Positions 28,308 to 37,114 of a DNA stretch of 47,873 nt are shown here, piece by piece. Position 1 is the first letter of the stretch. Each line of letters starts with the position of its first letter. The notes beneath the pieces are model-generated. The model was not told where the DNA came from. It searched no databases and worked only from the letters and a program-made list of their open reading frames with translations. The DNA is taken from contig WFOA01000015.1 in the NCBI GenBank assembly GCA_015488325.1, forward strand, positions 1 through 47,873. Reading direction: 5' to 3'. This DNA comes from Acidimicrobiia bacterium. Lineage in GTDB: Bacteria; Actinomycetota; Acidimicrobiia; Spongiisociales; ZC4RG35. A program made the translations under genes and the position numbers.

Positions 28308-30737
28308 TCAGGACCACCAGGCACCGACGAGGAGAGCGGCCGCTCCGATCACCACCGACACCCAGATCCAGAACCCGACCGAATGCCCATCGATCTCGAC
28401 GTCTCGCAGACGAAGGCGGCCGGGTCCGTCGAAGGCCGTCTCGGTCGCCGCCCCCTCCGAGCCTCCGTGATGGTCCTCCCCCATCAGGGCCGGGTAGCCG
28501 ACGGCGAGGGTCCGGTCTCTGAGGAGGCGACCTCCGAAGGAGTTGGCGAGGACGGCCGTCACCGAGGCGATCATGGCCACCATCGCCCACACCGGGCTGA
28601 CCAGCCCGGTCGTCGCCGCCGCCACCCCCAACCCGTTGAAGCCGAAGGCGATCGTCAGGTTCTGTTTGGTCTTCCGATAGGAGGCCTCCCCGATCTCGAG
28701 GGCGTCGACGACCGCCCCCAACCGATCCCCGAGGACGACGACGTCGGCCGATTCGATGGCGATGTCGGTACCGGCGCCCATGGCGACACCGATGTCGGCC
28801 TGGGCGAGGGCGGGCGCGTCGTTGATGCCGTCGCCGACCATCATCACCCGGCGTCCCTTCCGTTGCAGCTCCCGGATCCGGGCTGCCTTCTCTCCGGGGA
28901 GGACTTCGGCCACCACCTCGGCGATCCCCACCTCGGCGGCGATGGCTTCGGCGGTGCGTCGGTTGTCGCCGGTGATCATCATGGCGGCGAGGCCCCGGTC
29001 TGTCAGCCTGTCGACGGTCGCGGAGGCGTCGGGACGGACGGTGTCGGCGATGCCGATGAGGCCGAGGAGTCGCCCCCGCCGGGCGACGCCCACCACCGTC
29101 TGTCCGGCGGCTTCCAGACGCCGACGCTCCGCCTCCAAGGGTCCGAGGTCCACGCCCTCGGAACGGAGCCAGGCGGGTTTCCCCACCAGCACCAGGTCGC
29201 CACAGATCCGGCCCTGGACACCCCGCCCCGGCCGGGCGACGAAGTCCTCCACGTCTTCGATCGGGACGCCGGCGGATTCGGCGGTGTCCTCCACCGCCCG
29301 GGCGAGCGGGTGTTCGCTGTTGGCCTCGACGGCGGCGGCCACCCCCACCAGCTCCGTCTCCGAGATCCCTGCCGCCGGGAGGATCGTCCGCACCGCCGGC
29401 TCCCCGCGGGTGACGGTGCCCGTCTTGTCGAACACGACGACGGCGATGTCCTTCGCGACCTGGAAGGCCTCCCCCGAACGCATCAGGATCCCCCGCCGGG
29501 CGGCCTCGCCTCCACCACGGATGGTGGCGAGGGGTGTCGACATCCCCAGAGCGCAGGGATACCCCATGACGAGGGCGGCGAGGGCGGCGAGGAGAGCCCG
29601 GTTCCAGTCGGGACCGTCGCCGAAGACGGCGGGCAGAAGGGCCCACAGGACCAGTCCGAGGCCGGCGGCGACGAGGACACCGGGAACGAAGTAGCGGAGC
29701 ACCAGGTCGGCGACCTGGAGGATCCCGGGGCGGAGACTGCGGGCTTCGTCGATGGAGCGGGCCACCTGGGCGAGGAACGAGTCGTCGCCGACCCGGGTGA
29801 CCTCGACCACCAGCGTCCCCGTCTCGTTGACCGACCCGCCGATGACCTCGGCGCCGGCGACCTTCTCGGTGGGGATCGACTCCCCGGTGACGATGGCTTC
29901 GTTCACCGTCGACGCCCCTTCGACGACGACGCCGTCGACGGGGATCGACTCCCCGGGCCGGATCCGCACCCGGTCACCGACGGCGACTTCGTCGACCGGG
30001 ACCTCCACCTCCTTCCCGTCCCGGACGACCCGGGCGGTGTCGGGCCGGAGCGCCATCAGACGCCTCACGGCCTGGGAGGAGCGGGTGCGGACCACGAGAG
30101 AGGAGTAGTGGGAGAGGACGTGGTAGGTGGTGACGAGGGTGGAGGCGGCGAAGAAGTCGCCGACGGGGAACCCGTCGAGGACGAAGAGACCGAGGAGCCC
30201 CCCGACGATCCCGGCGAAGGCGGCGAACTCCAACAGGACGTGCTGGTTGAGGATGCGTCTCCGCAGCGACGCCCAGGCCATCTTCTTGATGAACCACCCG
30301 GTGACGAACATGGTGTCGAGCGCCAGGGCCAGCAGCAGCCAAGGCATGAGGGGGATGTCGACGAGGCCGAGCCACGGGCCGACGAACATGAGGACCAGGC
30401 TGGTGGCGGCGAAGCCGGCGGCGACGAGCAGCCGGCCCCGTTCCCGGCGAAGCTCGGCAGCCTCTTCATCGAAGGTGCGGACCTTCTCGGGGTCCCGGTA
30501 GACGTAGCCGAGCTGTTCGAGGGTGCGCCGCAGCGTCTCGGGCGTCACCTTGGTGGGGTCGTATTTCACCAAGCCCTCTTCGTGGGCCAGCGACACCCCC
30601 ACTTCGTACACGCCGTCGATCCGCGAAAAGGCCTTGTCGATGGTGGACGTGCAGAACGAACAGGACATGCCGCCGATCTTCATCCGGAAGACGGCCGGCT
30701 CCTGGCGATCGGATGTCCGCTCGGTCGTCGCCGCCAT
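28308..30737 (-). CDS. Heavy-metal translocating P1B-type ATPase
   Basis: N-terminal HMA 'GGMSCSFCTSTIDKAF', TM6 'MGYPCALGMSTPL', 'VVVFDKTGTVTRGEP', 'SEHPLARAVED', 'MVGDGINDAPALAQADIGVAMG'. Confidence 0.93.
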   Translation of the reverse strand: MAATTERTSDRQEPAVFRMKIGGMSCSFCTSTIDKAFSRIDGVYEVGVSLAHEEGLVKYDPTKVTPETLRRTLEQLGYVYRDPEKVRTFDEEAAELRRERGRLLVAAGFAATSLVLMFVGPWLGLVDIPLMPWLLLALALDTMFVTGWFIKKMAWASLRRRILNQHVLLEFAAFAGIVGGLLGLFVLDGFPVGDFFAASTLVTTYHVLSHYSSLVVRTRSSQAVRRLMALRPDTARVVRDGKEVEVPVDEVAVGDRVRIRPGESIPVDGVVVEGASTVNEAIVTGESIPTEKVAGAEVIGGSVNETGTLVVEVTRVGDDSFLAQVARSIDEARSLRPGILQVADLVLRYFVPGVLVAAGLGLVLWALLPAVFGDGPDWNRALLAALAALVMGYPCALGMSTPLATIRGGGEAARRGILMRSGEAFQVAKDIAVVVFDKTGTVTRGEPAVRTILPAAGISETELVGVAAAVEANSEHPLARAVEDTAESAGVPIEDVEDFVARPGRGVQGRICGDLVLVGKPAWLRSEGVDLGPLEAERRRLEAAGQTVVGVARRGRLLGLIGIADTVRPDASATVDRLTDRGLAAMMITGDNRRTAEAIAAEVGIAEVVAEVLPGEKAARIRELQRKGRRVMMVGDGINDAPALAQADIGVAMGAGTDIAIESADVVVLGDRLGAVVDALEIGEASYRKTKQNLTIAFGFNGLGVAAATTGLVSPVWAMVAMIASVTAVLANSFGGRLLRDRTLAVGYPALMGEDHHGGSEGAATETAFDGPGRLRLRDVEIDGHSVGFWIWVSVVIGAAALLVGAWWS

Positions 30738-30739
30738 GG

Positions 30740-30955
30740 TCACTCGGCTTCGAATCCGGATGCTCGGATCCGTTCTCGCAGGTCGTCTTCGGTGACCCGA
30801 TCGGGGTCGTATCGGACCTCCACGGTGGCGGTGTCGTAGTCGCCCCGCACCCGGATCACCCCTTCCAGCCTCTCGAGCGCCTTCGCCAGGTTGTCGGAAC
30901 AGCCCGAGCAGTGGAAGCCGCGGACACGAAACATGGTGGTGGTCGCCGTCGCCAT
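30740..30955 (-). CDS. Heavy-metal-associated (CopZ-like) protein
   Basis: HMA fold 'FRVRGFHCSGCSDNLAKALERLEGVIRVRGDYDTATVEVRYDP'. Confidence 0.85.
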   Translation of the reverse strand: MATATTTMFRVRGFHCSGCSDNLAKALERLEGVIRVRGDYDTATVEVRYDPDRVTEDDLRERIRASGFEAE

Positions 30956-30978
30956 CGGGTCCTCCTCGTCGGACCCGA

Positions 30979-31009
30979 AGGTACACCTTCGAGCCACTCG
31001 AAGGTCAAG
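30979..31009 (-). promoter_or_regulatory. MerR-family-type promoter/operator
   Basis: Minus strand TTGACC-19 bp-TACCTT with a perfect inverted repeat ACCTTCGAG-TGG-CTCGAAGGT in the spacer; directly upstream of the CopZ-like gene. Confidence 0.78.
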
Positions 31010-31030
31010 TCCCGATGTCGGGTTCCGGAC

Positions 31031-33442
31031 TCAGTCGCATCCGAAGCTGTCGATTCCCTTCGCCGACTCTTCGAGGGCGGAGATCTCCGACTGGAGGGAC
31101 TGGACGAACCTCACCATCGCCTCGACGTCGGCCTTCGGTGCCGACGGGCGACGGGACTCCGTCCGCACCGCGTTCGTTTGCCGTTGGCGGACCTGGTCGG
31201 TGGGCCGCATCTCACCGCCTTGGCACCGGTAGAGACGCTCGCACGCCAACGTCACGTCGACGATGTCGATCTCGGCGGAGACCACCGACCGGGTGGCGAG
31301 GACGCTCTCGGTGGCGTCGAGGGGTGCCGACAGCTCCGCGATCCGACTCTCTGACAGACCCGCGAACACGTCGGGGGGGATGGTGCCGCCGTAGCCGGTC
31401 TGCAGACCCGACCAGAGGGCACCGCCACGGGACATCCGGATCCGCACCCCGGCGGGGACGGTGAAGGTCTCCGCCGTCTCGCGCCGCCATTCCTCGTCTC
31501 CGGGCTGGCAGCCGCCCCTGTCCCCTTCCTCGGGCGGCGCGCCTCCCTCCGATCCCGGTTCATCGGGTTCACCGACGGCGGGAGGGGGCGGCGCGGCCAT
31601 CTTGAGGCGTCGCCGGCATTCGACGAGGGCCTCATATGCCCGATGGACCGCCTCCACCGCCCGGTCGTGGGCCGCGTCGGCCTCCTCGAAGGCGCGGGTG
31701 GCGTCGGCGAGCCGGGCTTCCACGTCGGGGAGCCGGCGTCTCGCTTCGTCGGCGGCGGCCTGGCGGGCGTCGTATGCCTCCAGGTCGGCCTGGTATTCGG
31801 CTTCGGCCTCCGCGGTGAGGGGGTAGGGCTTGGGCGGTCTCGGAACGTCCGCTGCCCGGATTGCGGCCCGGAGCTCCGACCTCTCCCGGCCGATATCGCT
31901 GAGCGTCGCCGCCGCCCGGCGTTGAGCCTCGAGGGCGATCTGGGAAGCGTCGTAGGCCTGGTCGAAGGCCAGCATCTCCGGGCGGCAGTTCCTGGTCCGG
32001 GATCGGAGCCGCCGGCCGCCCTCGGCGACGGCGACCACCGCGGCCCCGGTGAGGGCGATGGGTCCCCAGGGGATGCCGCCGCCCCTCTCGACGGGTTCGG
32101 GGATGTCCTCGATGGGGGAGTTCTCCGGCGGCAGCGGCGGTGACCCACTGTCCTCCCCGCCGGATCCTCCCTCCCCGACGGCCGCGGGTGTTCCGCTGAT
32201 CTCCACCGTTCCCTCCCCTTGGCAGGCCTCCTGGCTTGGTCCTCCCGGTCCGACCGTGCGGGTCACGGTGAAGGTGTTCGCTTCCAAGTCGATCCTGACG
32301 GTGTCGGTTCCCCCGAAATCGTTGGGCAACTCCATCATGAGCAGCGACCCTTCCCGATTCGCCAGGCCGAAGATCGAGAGAGTCTGGAGCCAGATGTCAG
32401 CGGCGTTCTCGTCGAGGGGTCCGGAGTAGATGACCCTTTCGGCCGGGCTGCAGTCCTTGGACACCCCGACGAAGGAGGCGTCGCCGGGCCTGAACAGCAA
32501 GGTGGCCGCCCCCGGCCGGGCAGCGCCGACCCGCTGTCCGCCCACCAGGTCGATCCGGACCGGGAACCGCTCGTAGGGGTTGGGTAGGAGGAGCGGGATC
32601 TCACCCGACCAAGGCGAGACGACGACCGCGGCATCGTCGGCCCCGTCGGCGAAGGTCGCTCCCGACATGTCGCCGACCTGACGCATCGGGGTGAAGAAGA
32701 CGACCAGGTTGCCTTTGACGAGGACGGTGGTCTTGTTCGGCGACAGGGGCCGGATGCCGCTCTCCTTCATCCGGTACAGGCCGACGGTCGGCGTCCCTTC
32801 GCAGGAGAGCTGCATGATCCTCGATCCGGCACCGGCCAGGGGGGCGTGGCCCGGTCCGAACCGGTCGACGAGGTCACCGGACCCGAAGGGTGTCTCCGGG
32901 TCCCCGAGGAAGACGTCGCTCCAGACGCGGCCCACCACCCTGGTCGTCGCACAGGTCGGGTCGAAGGGTTCGGCCAGCTCCACCCCCCACACCACCGTCG
33001 GTCCTTCGGTGACGTCGATCCCGTCTTCGACCGCTCCGAACTCGCCGAAGGCCGACCATCCGTCGAGACCGATGCGAGCGGGATCGAGCGTACCGCCGAT
33101 CCCCGACATCGGGTCGAGGGGAGGAAGCAACGACCGGGGTCCGAGGGTGCCCCGGAAGAACTCTTCGAGGGAGGCCAGGTCACCGGTCGAGGAGAACCCC
33201 CGCGGCACCAGCTCCACGTCGGCGGTGGGGAAGGTGGGTTTCTCCCCCAGGTTGACCACCATCTGGAACTGACGGAGGATCGGCCCCTCCCCCGCCTGGA
33301 CCACCGGCGTCTCCTCCGCGTCCGCGAAGGTCCGCACCACGTCGCCGAGGGGGTCGAGGCTCGTGGTCTCCTGGGCGATCGCCACGCCGGCGAACAGTCC
33401 GACCAAAGCGCCGGTGACGATCGCGAACAGACGGAAACCCAT
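31031..33442 (-). CDS. Large exported single-pass protein with C-terminal coiled coil, unknown family
   Basis: ~800-aa ORF; signal 'MGFRLFAIVTGALVGLFAGVAIAQ'; internal TM 'IPWGPIALTGAAVVAVAEGG'; Ala/Glu/Arg-rich helix 'AEAEYQADLEAYDARQAAADEARRRL...'. Confidence 0.7.
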   Translation of the reverse strand: MGFRLFAIVTGALVGLFAGVAIAQETTSLDPLGDVVRTFADAEETPVVQAGEGPILRQFQMVVNLGEKPTFPTADVELVPRGFSSTGDLASLEEFFRGTLGPRSLLPPLDPMSGIGGTLDPARIGLDGWSAFGEFGAVEDGIDVTEGPTVVWGVELAEPFDPTCATTRVVGRVWSDVFLGDPETPFGSGDLVDRFGPGHAPLAGAGSRIMQLSCEGTPTVGLYRMKESGIRPLSPNKTTVLVKGNLVVFFTPMRQVGDMSGATFADGADDAAVVVSPWSGEIPLLLPNPYERFPVRIDLVGGQRVGAARPGAATLLFRPGDASFVGVSKDCSPAERVIYSGPLDENAADIWLQTLSIFGLANREGSLLMMELPNDFGGTDTVRIDLEANTFTVTRTVGPGGPSQEACQGEGTVEISGTPAAVGEGGSGGEDSGSPPLPPENSPIEDIPEPVERGGGIPWGPIALTGAAVVAVAEGGRRLRSRTRNCRPEMLAFDQAYDASQIALEAQRRAAATLSDIGRERSELRAAIRAADVPRPPKPYPLTAEAEAEYQADLEAYDARQAAADEARRRLPDVEARLADATRAFEEADAAHDRAVEAVHRAYEALVECRRRLKMAAPPPPAVGEPDEPGSEGGAPPEEGDRGGCQPGDEEWRRETAETFTVPAGVRIRMSRGGALWSGLQTGYGGTIPPDVFAGLSESRIAELSAPLDATESVLATRSVVSAEIDIVDVTLACERLYRCQGGEMRPTDQVRQRQTNAVRTESRRPSAPKADVEAMVRFVQSLQSEISALEESAKGIDSFGCD

Positions 33443-33630
33443 CGAAAAGCTCTCTTCCGAGCTCACCCTATCAAGGGGTACTGCCCGATGACGGCGACTC
33501 GGGGGAACGTTTCCGGAGGTCGTGACGTCACCCCTGGATGTCGTGCCCGATGCGGTGTCGGACGATCCGCCCCGACGGAAGGAACCTCCGATGCGGGAAC
33601 CGCCGGCCGATCCGCCGACGTCGAAGGGGT

Positions 33631-34044
33631 ATGAGAACCGTCATCGCCCTCATGACTCTGATCGCCCTCGTCGCCGCCGCCTGCGGGTCGGCGCCCGCCG
33701 TCTCGGTCGAAGGCACGTGGCAGCTCGAGTCCGGAACGTTCGGCGGAGCCCCGATCCCGCTCCTCCCCACCCACCCCGTCACGATGACCGTCGACGGTCC
33801 CGAGATCTCCGGTGTCGCCGCCTGCAACGAGTACCGGGGCCGGATCGACGTCTCGGGTGACGCCTTCGTCGTCGAAGAGTGGACCGCCACCGCCATGGGG
33901 TGCCTCCCCCCGGAGGTGATGGATACCGAGACGGCGTTCCTCTCCGCCCTCGACGACGTCACCACGGTGGAGGTGACCGGCGACGGTCGTCTCGTCCTCC
34001 GCGGACCCGACTCCGAGCTGGTGTTCCGGACCCGACAAGGGTGA
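33631..34044 (+). CDS. META-domain (HslJ-like) lipoprotein
   Basis: Lipobox 'IALVAAAC'; 'GTWQLESGTFGGAPIP...ISGVAACNEYRG...TATAMGC'. Confidence 0.75.
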   Translation: MRTVIALMTLIALVAAACGSAPAVSVEGTWQLESGTFGGAPIPLLPTHPVTMTVDGPEISGVAACNEYRGRIDVSGDAFVVEEWTATAMGCLPPEVMDTETAFLSALDDVTTVEVTGDGRLVLRGPDSELVFRTRQG

Positions 34045-34097
34045 AGGCCACAACACCCACACCCCCCGTTCTCCGGCCGTCGGCGTAGCCTCACATC

Positions 34098-35174
34098 ATC
34101 GGACGCCGCCTCTACCCCGTCGCACTCTTCGCGCTGGCCCTCCTCGTGGGAGCGTGCCTCCGACCGCCCGCGGATGCTCCCGCCACGTCGGCCCCGCCGA
34201 CGTCGACATCCCCTCCGCCTCCGAGGTCGACGACCGTCCGGGACCCCACTCCGGCGCCGACGGTGACCAGACCTCCGAACCCGGACCCAGCCACCTTCCC
34301 CTATGTGGTCGTGTCGTGGGAACGGGGTGCCCGACTGTTCGTCCTGGACGTTCCCCCATGCGACGGCCGTTCCTGTCCGACCCCGGCGATCATCGCCGAG
34401 GTGGAGACCTCCCCCGGTCCCCACAACGTGGTAGCCGCCGGCCAGGTCGTGTGGGTCACCCATCCCCGAGAGGGACGCCTCTCCCGCTACGACGTCTCCA
34501 CCGGGAAGCTGGTGTCGGAGGTGGTGGGGTCCGAACCCCACGACGTGGCCCTGGCCCCGGACGGCTCGGTGGCGTACGTCAGCGACGAGGCCGGACACCG
34601 CCTCGTCGTGGTGGACCCGAACACCCTCAACGTCGTCGACGAGGTGCCCCTGCCGGCTCGCCCCCACAACGTCGAAGTCGTCGGCACCGAGGTGTGGGTC
34701 AGCCTCGACCGACGTGACGAACTGGCGGTCGTCTCCGGCGACGAGCTCGAACTGGTTCCCACCGGTGGGGCTCCCCACGATCTCGTCGTGGGAGGTGACG
34801 GCCGTCTGTGGATCTCCCAGTGGGGTTCGGCTGACCTCTTGGTCGTCGACCCCGCCACGTGGACCGTCGAAGGCTCGGCGTCGGGTCTGGAGAACCCTCA
34901 ACACTTCGCCGTGACGCCCACAGGCGCCCTCTGGGTCTCCGACAACGACGGGCCGACGGTGGCCGTGTTCGACGCCGGCGACGTCGAACGGGTAGAAGTC
35001 AGCGTCCCCCAACACCACCTGGGATGGGTGGCGGAACGGCTGATCGCCGCCGGCGCCGGTGAGATCGTCGTGGTCGGCCCCGACTCGACGGCCACGTCGA
35101 TACCCGTGGGACGGGGACTCCACGGCGTGGCGACCGGCACCACCCCCGCCCTGGCCACCACCGACGGACCCTGA
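34098..35174 (+). CDS. YncE/NHL-like beta-propeller lipoprotein
   Basis: Repeats 'PHNVVAAGQVVWVTHPREG', 'PHDVALAPDGSVAYVSDEA', 'PHNVEVVGTEVWVSLDRRD', 'PHDLVVGGDGRLWISQWGS'. In-frame signal/lipobox 'IGRRLYPVALFALALLVGAC' precedes the first GTG (34146); start inferred as ATC. Confidence 0.72.
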   Translation: MGRRLYPVALFALALLVGACLRPPADAPATSAPPTSTSPPPPRSTTVRDPTPAPTVTRPPNPDPATFPYVVVSWERGARLFVLDVPPCDGRSCPTPAIIAEVETSPGPHNVVAAGQVVWVTHPREGRLSRYDVSTGKLVSEVVGSEPHDVALAPDGSVAYVSDEAGHRLVVVDPNTLNVVDEVPLPARPHNVEVVGTEVWVSLDRRDELAVVSGDELELVPTGGAPHDLVVGGDGRLWISQWGSADLLVVDPATWTVEGSASGLENPQHFAVTPTGALWVSDNDGPTVAVFDAGDVERVEVSVPQHHLGWVAERLIAAGAGEIVVVGPDSTATSIPVGRGLHGVATGTTPALATTDGP

Positions 35175-35527
35175 CCGTCCGTCACAACTCGGTGCGCCGT
35201 CTCGCCGGATCGAACGTGCGGCGAACGGAACACACGATGCGCGTCCTCGTCACAGGCGGGAAGGGCATCGGCTACGGCTCCCGGGTTCCGGGACCCGGAC
35301 CGCCCCGACGTCTCCTCGCGTAGCATCGGTGATGGTCGAACCGGGAAGGCACCATGGCCCGAAGAGGGCGGCGAGCCGAACCGACGTTCCGACGGGTGCC
35401 CGGCGACGCGCCGAGCCGTCGCCGACGTACCCCGGTGTCTGCCATGTCGTCGGCGCGTGACCCTCCGACCTGTCTGCCGAACCCTTCGGAACTCCCGACA
35501 TCTCCACCACGTGTGACAGGAGACATC

Positions 35528-36865
35528 ATGGTTCACGCACCGACGAAGACCGCCGCCGATCACGTCCTGGTCGACCGCTACACCGACCTGGTCGGCCCGA
35601 GCAACGAGATGCTCGGCCCGGTTCGTGACGGAGGCCGGATCGAATTCCTGACCGTCCCCGGCTGCTGGGGACCGATGATCACCCCCCATCTGCGGAGCGG
35701 CCACGAGGTCACCCTCCCGGTGGCGGTGGAAGGTGCCCGGGTCGGTGACGCCGTCGCCCTCCACATCGAGAAGATCGAACAGCTCTCCCGTGCCACCACG
35801 TCGGGAACCCACGAAGGATGGGAAGGGAGGTTCATCTCCGACCCCTTCGTGGCGAGGATCTGCCCCACCTGCAAGGACGAGGGTCGCCATTTCCTCTACC
35901 CGGACACCTACCTGGACGGTGTCGGCGAAGGGGCGGTCCGTTGCTCGGCCTGCCATTCGGAGGTCATCCCCTTCCACATGGTCGAGGGCTACACGATGGT
36001 GTTCGACGACGCGAAGGAGATCGGGGTGACCGTGTCGGCCGAGCGTGCACGGGAGATGGCAGAACGCGCCGAAGAGTGGGTGGTGCTGCAGGAGCACTCC
36101 ACCCAGCATCCGATCGTGGCCCTCGGTAAGGCCGACCTGGTCGGGACGATGACCCGCTGTCGGATCTCGGTCGGCAACCTCGGTTCGATCCCGGCGATCG
36201 ACCTGCCGTCGTCCCACAACTGTGGGGACTTCGGGGCGTTCCTGATCGGTGCCGAGCACGAGTTCGCCGTCACCGAGGAGCAGCTGGAGTCCCGTACCGA
36301 CGTCCACATGGACATCGACTCGGTGCGGGAGGGGGCGATCCTGATCGTGCCGGTGAAGGTCGACGGTGCCGGTATCTACGCCGGGGACGTCCACGCCATG
36401 GTCGGTGATGGCGAGGTGGCAGTGCACACCACCGACATCTCCGCCCGGGTCGTCGTCCGGGTCGAAGTCATCGAGGGACTGACGATCGACGGGCCGATCC
36501 TGCTGCCACCCGTAGACGACCTGCCGTTCCTCGCCCGGCCGTTCACCGCCGACGAGGTCGAACGGGCCCGCCGGCTCGCCGAGGCGAACCGGACGGTCCT
36601 CGAAGGGCCGGTGCTTCCGCTCCAGGTCCTCGGCTCGGGGCCGTTCATCAACGCCGCCGTCGACAACGGGGTCGAACGGGCAGCTCGTCTGCTCGACATG
36701 TCCGTCGACCAGGTGAAGAACCGTGCCACGATTTCGGGGGCGGTGGAGATCGGCCGTCTGCCCGGCTTCGTCCAGATCAACCTCCTCGCCCCCCGGGAAC
36801 GCCTCGAACGGATCGGCATCGCCTCCCTGGTGGAGGCCATGTACGGCGAGCCGGCCGGGTGGTGA
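35528..36865 (+). CDS. Acetamidase/formamidase-family protein with inserted zinc-ribbon-like CxxC...CxxC
   Basis: 'PGCWGPMITPHLRSGHEVTLPVAVEGARVGDAVALHIEKIE', 'ICPTCKDEGRHFLYPDTYLDGVGEGAVRCSACHSEV', 'PSSHNCGDFGAFLIGAEHEF', 'GAGIYAGDVHAMVGDGEV'. Confidence 0.75.
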   Translation: MVHAPTKTAADHVLVDRYTDLVGPSNEMLGPVRDGGRIEFLTVPGCWGPMITPHLRSGHEVTLPVAVEGARVGDAVALHIEKIEQLSRATTSGTHEGWEGRFISDPFVARICPTCKDEGRHFLYPDTYLDGVGEGAVRCSACHSEVIPFHMVEGYTMVFDDAKEIGVTVSAERAREMAERAEEWVVLQEHSTQHPIVALGKADLVGTMTRCRISVGNLGSIPAIDLPSSHNCGDFGAFLIGAEHEFAVTEEQLESRTDVHMDIDSVREGAILIVPVKVDGAGIYAGDVHAMVGDGEVAVHTTDISARVVVRVEVIEGLTIDGPILLPPVDDLPFLARPFTADEVERARRLAEANRTVLEGPVLPLQVLGSGPFINAAVDNGVERAARLLDMSVDQVKNRATISGAVEIGRLPGFVQINLLAPRERLERIGIASLVEAMYGEPAGW

Positions 36866-36866
36866 G

Positions 36867-37076
36867 GTGCGGATCCAGGTGAGAGTCCGAGGAGGTCCCG
36901 GCGAGCCGACCACCGTCGAGCTGGAGGACGGCGCCACCGTCGGCGCCGTCCTCGCCCATCTCGGACTCCCTGCTGCCATTTCGGTGTGCACCGTCAACGG
37001 CGCGGTGGCGAGCCGGACGCAACGGCTCCGCGACGGCGACCGGGTCGAAGTCCATCCGCCGCTGGCCGGCGGATAG
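36867..37076 (+). CDS. ThiS/MoaD-like ubiquitin-fold sulfur-carrier protein ending in Gly-Gly
   Basis: 69-aa 'VRIQVRVRGGPGEPTTVELEDGATVGAVLAHLGLPAAISVCTVNGAVASRTQRLRDGDRVEVHPPLAGG'; starts 1 nt after the upstream stop. Confidence 0.75.
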   Translation: MRIQVRVRGGPGEPTTVELEDGATVGAVLAHLGLPAAISVCTVNGAVASRTQRLRDGDRVEVHPPLAGG

Positions 37077-37114
37077 ACACCACGGCGGGCGGCCGTCCAG
37101 GGACGGGCGCCCAT

